Positions 1 through 5,341 of a stretch of DNA of 9,407 nt are shown here, one piece after another. This stretch comes from Candidatus Saccharimonadota bacterium (lineage in GTDB: Bacteria > Patescibacteriota > Saccharimonadia > Saccharimonadales > Saccharimonadaceae), in contig JAGCSL010000063.1 of NCBI GenBank assembly GCA_017964115.1, positions 1-9,407 on the forward strand, given 5' to 3'. Position numbers and translations under genes: made by a program. Numbering within the stretch: position 1 is the first letter of the stretch; the number at the start of each line of letters is the position of its first letter. A model generated the notes under the pieces. That model did no database searches. It was not told where the DNA came from and saw only the letters and a list, made by a program, of their open reading frames with translations.

Positions 1-648
1 AGTGTTGAAGATTCTGCGGGTAATGTCATTGATTCCGTGAGCTATCCGCATGGCCAAAAGAAGGGTGCCTCGTTTGCGTTGTTTGAAATATCGAGCGACA
101 GCCCATTTTGGCGTCAAAGCTATTTTCCTACGCCTAATGCAGCAAATATTTATCAAGAATTCCAAAGCTGCTCAAGCGGTAAAGTTATTAATCCCACAAC
201 AGGGAATTGTATTAAAGAAGCAAACGAAGCTGCAACTACCAGTTGCCCAGCTGGAAAATATCTTAATCCACTCACAAATCGTTGCAAAAAGATTGCAAAT
301 GCGACTTCCCTCACTCCTTGTAAGGAGGGGTATGAGAGAAACCCTGACACTAATCGCTGCCGCAAAATCGTAACCGCTACTACGGCCGAACTTACGCCCT
401 GTAAAGACGGTTACGAACGTAACCCGGAGACTAATCGTTGCCGTAAAATCCGTGAAAACACTGGCGAATCAGCCGACTATGCGCCCACGCCGGCCAACGA
501 GTCAAATTACTATAATCCCAAAGTGTTTATAGCAACAACAGCTATTTGTGTAGCGCTTGTCGGCGGCCTAATCTACGTTGTCTATCAATATCGCCAGGAA
601 ATACGCAAGGCCTTTAGGAATATAATCGCGAGGTTTCGTAAGGTATAA
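1..648 (+). CDS. Lamin-tail-domain surface protein with Cys repeats and a C-terminal membrane anchor (5' end cut off)
   Basis: The frame is open from base 1, so this is the last 215 residues of a longer protein. A GTG at 37 is an internal valine rather than a start. The visible N-terminal part (SAGNVIDSVSYP, then a tryptophan-containing strand and FPTPNAAN) matches the end of a lamin-tail (LTD) immunoglobulin-like domain, which bacteria use in secreted and surface proteins. Four cysteine repeats follow (about 169-450), then a polar linker. A single hydrophobic segment (VFIATTAICVALVGGLIYVV) precedes a basic tail rich in Arg and Lys, so the body should lie outside and the tail in the cytoplasm. 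There is no LPxTG motif; anchoring would be by the membrane helix. The missing N-terminus probably holds a signal peptide and perhaps a nuclease or other domain, which cannot be seen here. The stop overlaps the ruvC -10 box. Confidence 0.8.
   Translation, partial: SVEDSAGNVIDSVSYPHGQKKGASFALFEISSDSPFWRQSYFPTPNAANIYQEFQSCSSGKVINPTTGNCIKEANEAATTSCPAGKYLNPLTNRCKKIANATSLTPCKEGYERNPDTNRCRKIVTATTAELTPCKDGYERNPETNRCRKIRENTGESADYAPTPANESNYYNPKVFIATTAICVALVGGLIYVVYQYRQEIRKAFRNIIARFRKV
169..450 (+). repeat. Four tandem cysteine repeats, C-x2-G-x4-P-x-T-x-x-C type
   Basis: Four copies start at cysteine codons 169, 244, 319 and 400, a spacing of 25, 25 and 27 residues. Each has the pattern C..G...NP.T..C followed in most copies by KI or RKI. 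The last two copies are nearly identical in protein (CKEGYERNPDTNRC and CKDGYERNPETNRC) but differ at many synonymous bases, so selection seems to hold the protein motif after an older duplication. Each unit carries two cysteines, consistent with one disulfide per repeat in an exported protein; the pairing is inferred. Confidence 0.8.
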
Positions 649-655
649 TAATAGT
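644..655 (+). promoter_or_regulatory. -10 box placing the start of transcription at the ruvC ATG
   Basis: TATAAT at 644-649 is followed by exactly six bases and then the ruvC ATG. Normal sigma-70 geometry puts +1 on the A of that ATG. I see no good -35 hexamer at the matching distance and no Shine-Dalgarno site. The box overlaps the stop codon of the upstream gene. Confidence 0.5.
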
Positions 656-1150
656 ATGTCTACCAAACGCGTTCTGGGAATTGATCCGGGCACTGGTATC
701 TGTGGTTTTGGCGTTGTAGAATTTACAACACATAAGCAGCCACGCATGATTACTGCCGGAGTTATTACTACTCCTGCTCACACACCACTTGCCGATCGCT
801 TGCTCGATATCTACGATTCGCTAAACGAAATTATCGACGAAACGCACCCAGATGAGTTCGCTATTGAGAAACTATATTTCAACCAAAATATCACCACCGG
901 CATAACGGTTGCCGAAGCGCGCGGTGTTTGTATTTTAGTAGCAAAACAGCACGACCTGCCAATTGCAGAATATACTCCATTACAGATTAAACAAACGTTA
1001 ACTGGTTATGGCCGCGCTAAGAAAAAAGATATGCAAGAGGCCGTTCGTGTCTTCCTAAAGATGCAACAAGTAGTGAAACCCGATGACGCAGCCGACGCTC
1101 TAGCAGCTGCCATTACGCACGCCCTCATGACGCGCATATCCTACCAGTGA
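656..1150 (+). CDS. ruvC: Crossover junction endodeoxyribonuclease RuvC
   Basis: RuvC is the resolvase that nicks Holliday junctions symmetrically, working in the cytoplasm with the RuvAB branch-migration motor. The 164 residues match the usual family length. The RNase H-like fold signatures are present: LGIDPGTGICGFGVV with Asp10, FAIEKLYF with Glu71, and PDDAADALAAAITH with Asp144 and Asp147, matching the four acidic metal-binding residues of E. coli RuvC (D7, E66, D138, D141). The basic loop around GYGRAKKK also fits. The ATG at 656 is chosen because the conserved VLGIDPGTG begins five residues later. No Shine-Dalgarno site is seen, and a -10 box sits six bases upstream, so the mRNA may be leaderless. 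It would normally be followed by ruvA and ruvB; here a hydrolase gene intervenes. Confidence 0.95.
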   Translation: MSTKRVLGIDPGTGICGFGVVEFTTHKQPRMITAGVITTPAHTPLADRLLDIYDSLNEIIDETHPDEFAIEKLYFNQNITTGITVAEARGVCILVAKQHDLPIAEYTPLQIKQTLTGYGRAKKKDMQEAVRVFLKMQQVVKPDDAADALAAAITHALMTRISYQ

Positions 1151-1161
1151 ACCTCTTATAC

Positions 1162-1190
1162 TTGACAAAACGCCAAAACTATGCTAATAT
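1162..1190 (+). promoter_or_regulatory. Consensus promoter for the SleB-like hydrolase gene
   Basis: TTGACA at 1162-1167, a 17-base spacer and TAATAT at 1185-1190, with an extended -10 TGC just before it. The predicted start is near 1197, giving a leader of about 63 bases before the ATG at 1260. A second TATAAT at 1190-1195 would need a 22-base spacer and is less likely. Confidence 0.75.
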
Positions 1191-1259
1191 ATAATTGCGG
1201 GTCAGAGAATCCGTAAAATTTTGACTGTTATCGTGAAAAAAGAAAGGGGTGAGCTATTC

Positions 1260-1946
1260 ATGATAAGGTCGTTTAAGTACATTTTCAGACAATATATATG
1301 CGTTATTCTGGTGATGGCATGCATTATTGCCACAATGGCCTTCTTAGGCCGTCCAATCAGGGCATCGGAAGATGTCGCTCCGGAGCCAACCTGTCAGGAG
1401 CCCCTGGATCCCGTCAAACCCGAGCCGAAACAAACAACTGATTTCGATGCATTGCAGCATGAGACCGCCGCAATAGCAGAGGAAATGGTCGTTGCAACAA
1501 CTCTGACTAAAAAGGTTCTTACCGAGGAAGTCAAAACAGAGCCTATTGCAACAAGTCCATATGCGGATTTGCTCGAGGATATTGACGACTATGATCGCGA
1601 AACATTGGCACGTCTCATCTATCATGAGAGTCGTGGCGATGGCGGGGAAGCGGTCGCTGAGGTGGTTCTAAATCGCATGCTGAACCCGCAATTTCCAGAC
1701 ACCCTCCAGGAGGTGGTCTACGAGAGGAATCAATTTACTCCAGCGCATATACTGTTCACGGCAGAGATCAAAGAGCCGGACGCTTTCGACGATTGTGAGA
1801 GAATCGTGGAAAAGGTTCTTGATCCCAACTACGAGCCAACGCTTCCGGCCCACTATCTGTATTTCAACAGTATCAATCCGGATTCAGAAGACTATTGCTG
1901 GTTAGGAGGCAATGTCTTTTATGGCTATGAGTCGGACAAAATCTGA
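1260..1946 (+). CDS. Secreted or membrane-anchored SleB-like cell-wall hydrolase
   Basis: The protein has 228 residues from the ATG at 1260. That start is preferred over a TTG at 1221 because AAAGGGGTGA at 1243-1252 is a strong Shine-Dalgarno site seven bases upstream and a signal or anchor segment follows at once. Residues 12-29 are hydrophobic, then comes a Pro/Glu/Thr-rich spacer to about residue 100. Residues 112-228 resemble the SleB/CwlJ hydrolase_2 fold, whose members cleave peptidoglycan: ETLARLIYHESRGDGGEAVA with Glu123 at the expected catalytic place, VVLNRM, then N-x-F and a C-terminal HYLYFNS strand. It should act on the cell wall, in remodelling or division; germination is not implied. 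It sits between ruvC and ruvA. Glutamate codons run GAG 17 to GAA 7, against 4 to 17 in dnaJ, suggesting a different history. Confidence 0.85.
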   Translation: MIRSFKYIFRQYICVILVMACIIATMAFLGRPIRASEDVAPEPTCQEPLDPVKPEPKQTTDFDALQHETAAIAEEMVVATTLTKKVLTEEVKTEPIATSPYADLLEDIDDYDRETLARLIYHESRGDGGEAVAEVVLNRMLNPQFPDTLQEVVYERNQFTPAHILFTAEIKEPDAFDDCERIVEKVLDPNYEPTLPAHYLYFNSINPDSEDYCWLGGNVFYGYESDKI

Positions 1947-1971
1947 CCACTGCTGTTCCTAACAAAACCAT

Positions 1972-1999
1972 AAGGTCGCGCGAGCGGCCTTTCTCTTTA
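1972..1999 (+). terminator. Intrinsic terminator after the hydrolase gene
   Basis: AAGGTCGC (1972-1979) pairs with GCGGCCTT (1984-1991), including one G-T pair, around a GCGA tetraloop. A U-rich run (TCTCTTTAT) follows. It isolates the hydrolase unit from ruvA, whose -10 box begins eight bases later. Confidence 0.65.
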
Positions 2000-2006
2000 T
2001 CTGTTG

Positions 2007-2018
2007 TATAATATGGAT
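2007..2018 (+). promoter_or_regulatory. -10 box placing the start of transcription at the ruvA ATG
   Basis: TATAAT at 2007-2012 is followed by six bases and the ATG at 2019. An in-frame ATG at 2013 would lie directly against the -10 box, upstream of the predicted +1, so 2019 is the likely start of both transcript and protein. No clear -35 hexamer or Shine-Dalgarno site is visible. Confidence 0.55.
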
Positions 2019-2597
2019 ATGATTGCACACGTTCGCGGCCAAGTTGCCGAAAAATTCGCCAATTCCGCCATTATTGACGTCCAGGGCGTCGGCTATGAGG
2101 TAACTCTCACGACTATCGATTTTGATAATCTTAACCTCGAAGACGAAATCAAACTTTATACTTACCATCACGTCAGGGAACAATCTGAGGAGCTCTTCGG
2201 ATTTTCTAGCCTTGCCGCCAAAAAACTCTTTGAATTGCTTATCACGGTGCAAGGCATTGGTCCAAAGGCTGCCATGTCGATTCTTAGCCTCGCTCCAGTT
2301 GAGGAGGTACGCAATGCTATTGCAAATGCTGATTCAGTTTATATTTCTAAAGCTAGCGGTGTCGGCAAAAAGTCTGCTGAGCGGGTAATTGTGGATCTTA
2401 AAGATAAAGTCGGTCTCCCAACCTATTATGGCCGCAAGTCTGAACCGGAGCAGCAAAAACTCCCAGAAAACGACGACGCACTCGACGCACTGATGTCACT
2501 TGGCTTTACTCTAGCAGACGCCACAAGAGCTTTAGATGGCATAGATATCAACTTACCGGTCGAAAATCGCATCAGAGAGGCTCTCAAGAAGCGCTAG
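2019..2597 (+). CDS. ruvA: Holliday junction branch migration protein RuvA
   Basis: RuvA binds the four-way junction as a tetramer and loads the RuvB motor. The 192 residues are of normal family length. An N-terminal OB-fold domain runs from MIAHVRGQV to about residue 63. Two helix-hairpin-helix motifs follow, LITVQGIGPKAAMSILS and ISKASGVGKKSAERVI, which contact DNA backbones. A variable linker (SEPEQQKLPEN) leads to the small C-terminal domain III that binds RuvB (DALDALMSLGFTLADATRAL). The ATG at 2019 is chosen because MIAHVRG matches the family N-terminus and lies six bases after a -10 box; a TTG at 2004 and an ATG at 2013 in the same frame fall inside or against the promoter. ruvB is not next to it. 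Confidence 0.95.
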   Translation: MIAHVRGQVAEKFANSAIIDVQGVGYEVTLTTIDFDNLNLEDEIKLYTYHHVREQSEELFGFSSLAAKKLFELLITVQGIGPKAAMSILSLAPVEEVRNAIANADSVYISKASGVGKKSAERVIVDLKDKVGLPTYYGRKSEPEQQKLPENDDALDALMSLGFTLADATRALDGIDINLPVENRIREALKKR

Positions 2598-2616
2598 GCC
2601 ATACAAAAGCTTATGC

Positions 2617-2645
2617 TTGAATCCTCAAAAAATCTTTGCTATAAT
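2617..2645 (+). promoter_or_regulatory. Extended-consensus promoter of the small structured unit
   Basis: TTGAAT at 2617-2622, a 17-base spacer ending in TGC, and TATAAT at 2640-2645. This is among the strongest promoters in the window. It predicts +1 near 2652, which is the first base of a perfect 8-bp stem. Confidence 0.8.
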
Positions 2646-2727
2646 GCTTACTACCGCTTAAAAAGCCGTCTTATCGGTTAGGGGCAAAGGTCGTTTCAAG
2701 CGGTACATTACTAAGCAGGAGAAAACC

Positions 2728-2799
2728 ATGAAAAAGCGTACTCGTAAGGGGACGCTGCGAGTGGATACACTTCGATGGAATGAATACATCGAAATGTAG
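2728..2799 (+). CDS. Possible 23-residue basic peptide
   Basis: ATG at 2728 to TAG at 2797-2799 encodes 23 residues starting MKKRTRKG, a strongly basic N-terminus followed by a mixed, acidic-ending tail. AGGAG at 2717-2721 lies six bases upstream, an excellent Shine-Dalgarno placement, which is the main argument that it is translated. It has its own promoter and terminator. I do not recognise the peptide; it is not bL34 or bL36. The last third of the ORF coincides with a 10-of-11-bp hairpin, so RNA structure may be the conserved element instead. It is far shorter than most gene callers accept and could easily be missed in annotation. Confidence 0.5.
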   Translation: MKKRTRKGTLRVDTLRWNEYIEM

Positions 2800-2807
2800 T
2801 AATATCT

Positions 2808-2835
2808 AAAAAATCTCCCTCTCGGGAGATTTTTT
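2808..2835. terminator. Bidirectional intrinsic terminator between convergent genes
   Basis: AAAAAATCTCCC (2808-2819) and GGGAGATTTTTT (2824-2835) form a perfect 12-bp stem with a TCTC loop. The A-tract and T-tract make it work in both directions: after the small structured unit on the plus strand and after the DsbA-like gene on the minus strand, whose stop lies 15 bases away. Confidence 0.9.
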
Positions 2836-2850
2836 GTTACCTACGTTTAA

Positions 2851-3594
2851 TTATTTTTCTTCTGGCTTGGTTTCTTCCTTAGCCTCGGCTTCTTCGGCCT
2901 CTTTCAATTTGCTTTCAATCAGATTTTCAATATCTTTCTCGATATCATCAAAGGTAACACCCTCCTTTGAGATGTCAATCGCCTCGCCGTTCACATAAAT
3001 TGAAGGCGTTGCGGTTACGCCAGACTTTTCTTTGCCAAGGTTATAGTCGAAGCTAATCTTCTTCTCAACCACCGGATTGTTCATGTCTAGGCGGAATTTT
3101 TCCTCGTTTCCTTCAGGCGCAATTTCCTTAAAGATTTTGACATAAATATCCGTGCGTTCTTGACCGGTTGCATAGAGCCAATCTGAACGGCTTTCGTACA
3201 ATGCTTCAAGCATTTCCCAGTAATAATCTTGGAAACCGGCACTTTCGATTGCGGCTGATGCCGAGCGCGAATTTTGATGATCTTTAAGAGGAAAATGGCG
3301 GAACACAAATGCAACCCTATCACTGTATTTCTCATACAACTTAGTCATGCGTGGCATCATTTGAGCGCAACCCGGACAAGAAAGATCTGCATATTCCAAC
3401 ACAACTACGCTTGAATCAGCTTTGCCACGTACATGGTCGCCGATATTTCCGTTTTTTTCATCCGCTTCGACAACTTTTGCAGCATCGTATTTGTCCAGAT
3501 TCATTTTTTCGTTCTTGTTATTGGTGGACCACAAAACCAAACCGCCAAAACAGAGGACTATCACAGCAATTGCGACCGCAGTAAACTTATTCAT
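2851..3594 (-). CDS. Membrane-anchored DsbA-like thiol-disulfide oxidoreductase
   Basis: The protein has 247 residues. Residues 4-22 form an N-terminal membrane anchor or uncleaved signal, so the enzyme domain should face the outside. Residues about 50-225 are a thioredoxin fold of the DsbA/thioredoxin_4 type: VVVLEYADLSCPGC with the active-site CPGC at 73-76, FVFRHFPL, an inserted helical domain, and TATPSIYVNG with the cis-proline at 197. Such proteins form or rearrange disulfides in exported proteins; the Cys-repeat protein at 1-648 is a plausible client. The C-terminal 20 residues are mostly Glu, Lys and Ala. The ATG is supported by CAGGAG (3606-3601) six bases upstream on the minus strand. 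It is divergent from the CBS gene and ends at the shared terminator. A reductive or isomerase role cannot be excluded. Confidence 0.88.
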   Translation of the reverse strand: MNKFTAVAIAVIVLCFGGLVLWSTNNKNEKMNLDKYDAAKVVEADEKNGNIGDHVRGKADSSVVVLEYADLSCPGCAQMMPRMTKLYEKYSDRVAFVFRHFPLKDHQNSRSASAAIESAGFQDYYWEMLEALYESRSDWLYATGQERTDIYVKIFKEIAPEGNEEKFRLDMNNPVVEKKISFDYNLGKEKSGVTATPSIYVNGEAIDISKEGVTFDDIEKDIENLIESKLKEAEEAEAKEETKPEEK

Positions 3595-3625
3595 TAATAA
3601 CTCCTGATTACCTCACTTAATAAGA

Positions 3626-3641
3626 TGTTATAATTATAGCA
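3626..3641. promoter_or_regulatory. Divergent promoters sharing a palindromic -10 (TATAATTATA)
   Basis: TATAATTATA (3629-3638) reads TATAAT on both strands: 3629-3634 forward and 3638-3633 reverse, overlapping by two bases. Both have an extended -10 TG: TGT at 3626-3628 forward and TGC at 3641-3639 reverse. No good -35 is seen on either side. Predicted starts are near 3641 (CBS gene) and 3626 (DsbA-like gene), each giving a short leader with a Shine-Dalgarno site. Confidence 0.65.
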
Positions 3642-3662
3642 CGAGGAACGGAGTAATACATT

Positions 3663-4322
3663 ATGACAAATCAGAGCAAGCAGTCTTTCTTCTATAAAAT
3701 AATGGCCAAACTTACGGCCAAAATTGACCCAAAACTCGAAAAATATCGTCCACCGAAGAAGAAAGAACCTCCGTTTACACCTAAAACCGAAGAAGAACTT
3801 ATTGGCGTAATCAAACGTACGCCAAAAACTTTGCTCGACGCGAAAACGCGCAATCTCCTCGCCAGTGCAATGGCTTTTGATAAGATGGCCGTTTCTGTCA
3901 TCATGTCGCCGAAGCGCGAAATGGAATTCCTCCACGAAAGCGATTTTCTCGGCCCACTTACTTTTGATAAGCTCTACAAATCTGGCGCTACTCGTTTTCC
4001 AGTTCTTGACCAGAATGAGCAAGTCTGTGGTGTTCTTAATACCGACAAAGTTGATCCGCTTGCCATTACCGAAGAAACCCCGATCACGAAATATATGAGC
4101 ACCGACGTGCATTTTGTGCGCACCGATTATACACTCGAAATGTTGCTTGCAGCCTTCCTCCGTACTGAAGATAATTACTGCATCGTCGTCGATCGTGAAG
4201 AAAAAATCAAAGGCTTTGTTACGCTCGACACCCTGATGTTTGTGCTATTTGGTCGCGAAATTGCTGATCATTTTGACAGTGATGCCTCGGTTACCGCTGT
4301 CGCAAAACGCACTGAAAAATAA
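3663..4322 (+). CDS. CBS-pair protein related to CorC/HlyC, without a membrane domain
   Basis: The protein has 219 residues. A basic, Pro- and Lys-rich N-terminal region (1-50) has no signal peptide. A helix (LLASAMAFDKMAVSVIMSPKREM, residues 65-87) resembles the entry to the CBS pair of CorC/CNNM proteins. CBS 1 spans about 75-130 (FDKLYKSGATRFPVLDQNEQVCGVLNTDKV) and CBS 2 about 140-198 (ITKYMSTDVHFVRTDYTLEMLLAAFL, then YCIVVDREEKIKGFVTLDTL). CBS pairs bind adenosine nucleotides and regulate partner proteins. The DUF21 transmembrane domain and C-terminal CorC_HlyC domain of full transporters are absent, so it is probably cytosolic or peripheral. GGAG at 3650-3653 lies nine bases before the ATG. 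The partner is unknown; the EamA gene starts 27 bases after the stop but seems to have its own promoter. Confidence 0.75.
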   Translation: MTNQSKQSFFYKIMAKLTAKIDPKLEKYRPPKKKEPPFTPKTEEELIGVIKRTPKTLLDAKTRNLLASAMAFDKMAVSVIMSPKREMEFLHESDFLGPLTFDKLYKSGATRFPVLDQNEQVCGVLNTDKVDPLAITEETPITKYMSTDVHFVRTDYTLEMLLAAFLRTEDNYCIVVDREEKIKGFVTLDTLMFVLFGREIADHFDSDASVTAVAKRTEK

Positions 4323-4334
4323 TCTTTCCGCTTG

Positions 4335-4349
4335 TGATAAAATAAACTC
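4335..4349 (+). promoter_or_regulatory. Extended -10 placing the start of transcription at the EamA gene ATG
   Basis: TGA-TAAAAT (TG at 4335-4336, -10 at 4338-4343) is followed by six bases and the ATG at 4350. There is no Shine-Dalgarno site and no clear -35, so a leaderless transcript is predicted, with possible read-through from the CBS gene. Confidence 0.55.
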
Positions 4350-5300
4350 ATGTGGTGGATGCTACTTCCTGTCGCCGCGTCAGTTTTTTATTGCTTTAAC
4401 GGCTATATTCAAAATTATCTTACTGACGTTGCTCTACCTAAAAAACGCGCAGGCTCGCTTGCTATCATGCACGCGCTCAGTTTTTTCGTTTCAATTATTG
4501 CTCTGATTCTGATCTTTGGCCGCGCAGTCTTTATGATGCCACTTGGCAATGCCTGCGGCTTAATGCTGGCCGGCGCTATTAATATTGTTGGCGCAATTTT
4601 TTACTATAAAGCTATCCAAAAAGGCGACAATATCGACGTCACGATTTTTGGGCAAGTCGCGCCGCTCATGTCGATTGGCCTTGGTGTTCTGTTGCTCGGC
4701 GAAACAATTAATTCCAATCAGGCGCTTGGTTTTGTTTTTATCATGGGCGCCACGCTTCTAGTGATTTTTGGCACTAGCACAAAGCGCGAAAAACATAGCC
4801 CAAACGTCGACGTTGCGCTAATCACGATTATTTATTGTTTCTTCTCAATTCTCTCCGACATCGTCTACGCATACTTTATTGGCGATCGTATTGCCGATTA
4901 CACCTTATTTGCGCAGGGCTTTTTCTTCTTCCAACTCGGTTCACTCGTTATGGTTATTCTATGTTTTATTTTCTTCGAATCATGGCGCCAAGCTCTCAAG
5001 AGAACATTCTTAACCTGTAAAAAGCACAAATTTTACCTAGTCGCCGAATTGGCCGATAATGCCACCTTGTTAGGCGGTGAGATTTTCTACAAATTTGCCC
5101 TCATTGTTGCGCCGGTTGTGTCGCTCTTGTCGCCAATCGCTCGCGTTTCCAATTTATTTGTCTCTTTCTTTATCGTGCTACTCCTCGGACGTCTTTTCCC
5201 AAAGTTTATTACCGCCAAGCGTATGACAAAAAAGATCATTCTGTACTATGTAATTGCGGCCATCATTATTACTGTCGGTATTATATTAATGAATAGTTAG
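4350..5300 (+). CDS. EamA-family (drug/metabolite transporter superfamily) permease
   Basis: The 316-residue, highly hydrophobic protein has about ten predicted membrane helices, the usual size and topology for the EamA/DMT family. The first half holds the clear hallmark: FGQVAPLMSIGLGVLLLGET (residues 100-119) followed by GFVFIMGATLLVIFG. A charged loop (about 142-153) separates it from the second half, where VAPVVSLLSPIARVSNLFVSFF fits the repeat but the expected Gly-Glu after the helix is replaced by LGRLFPKF, so the halves have diverged. Family members export metabolites, amino acids or nucleotide precursors; the substrate cannot be read from the sequence. The ATG is supported by a -10 box six bases upstream. 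The stop codon lies within the left arm of the CIRCE-like site of dnaJ. Confidence 0.85.
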   Translation: MWWMLLPVAASVFYCFNGYIQNYLTDVALPKKRAGSLAIMHALSFFVSIIALILIFGRAVFMMPLGNACGLMLAGAINIVGAIFYYKAIQKGDNIDVTIFGQVAPLMSIGLGVLLLGETINSNQALGFVFIMGATLLVIFGTSTKREKHSPNVDVALITIIYCFFSILSDIVYAYFIGDRIADYTLFAQGFFFFQLGSLVMVILCFIFFESWRQALKRTFLTCKKHKFYLVAELADNATLLGGEIFYKFALIVAPVVSLLSPIARVSNLFVSFFIVLLLGRLFPKFITAKRMTKKIILYYVIAAIIITVGIILMNS

Positions 5301-5324
5301 CACTCTTGACCTATAGACTGCTAA
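5297..5324 (+). promoter_or_regulatory. CIRCE-like heat-shock operator of dnaJ
   Basis: TTAGCACTC (5297-5305) is a perfect left arm of the CIRCE element bound by the repressor HrcA. GACTGCTAA (5316-5324) matches the right arm GAGTGCTAA at 8 of 9 bases. The spacer is 10 bases rather than the canonical 9. The -35 hexamer lies inside the spacer, so a bound repressor would block RNA polymerase. Its place before a J-domain gene makes chance less likely. Confidence 0.65.
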
Positions 5325-5334
5325 AATATATAAT
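5306..5334 (+). promoter_or_regulatory. Consensus promoter of dnaJ
   Basis: TTGACC at 5306-5311, a 17-base spacer and TATAAT at 5329-5334. The ATG follows after seven bases, predicting a leaderless mRNA or one with a single-base leader. It interleaves with the CIRCE-like site. Confidence 0.8.
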
Positions 5335-5341
5335 CTAATCC

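Larger units (their letters stand above)
2652..2835 (+). ncRNA. Candidate structured small transcript (leader, 23-residue ORF and terminator)
   Basis: A transcript of about 184 bases is delimited by a strong promoter and a strong terminator. The predicted 5' end falls on TACCGCTT (2652-2659), which pairs perfectly with AAGCGGTA (2698-2705). Inside that closing stem is a small hairpin, AGCCG (2664-2668) with CGGTT (2675-2679) including one G-T pair. Further on, ACACTTCGATG (2767-2777) pairs with CATCGAAATGT (2787-2797), 10 of 11 positions, with a 9-base loop. No riboswitch, SRP RNA, 6S RNA or tmRNA signature is recognised. It may be a small RNA, or an mRNA with a regulatory leader for the 23-residue ORF. 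The structures were found by eye and no folding energy was calculated. Confidence 0.5.

Noticed and set aside
37..39. GTG start for the first gene
   Set aside because: The frame is open to base 1 and the lamin-tail domain continues through this codon, so it is an internal valine.
1221..1259. Upstream TTG start for the hydrolase gene
   Set aside because: The strong Shine-Dalgarno site at 1243-1252 is placed for the ATG at 1260, and the signal segment begins there.
2004..2018. Upstream extension of ruvA from a TTG or from the ATG at 2013
   Set aside because: Both lie within or against the TATAAT box, upstream of the predicted transcript start, and the family N-terminus begins at 2019.
2652..2705. 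A known riboswitch in the small unit's leader
   Set aside because: I could not match the conserved cores of the c-di-GMP, guanidine, preQ1 or fluoride classes; it is left as an unassigned structured leader.
3594..4112. 172-codon minus-strand frame opposite the CBS gene
   Set aside because: It covers the divergent promoter region and the CBS gene, and has no domain. The CBS reading is far better supported.
5297..5324. Reading the TTAGCA/TGCTAA inverted repeat as a terminator of the EamA gene
   Set aside because: The loop is 16 bases, no T-run follows, and the match to CIRCE before dnaJ is much better.
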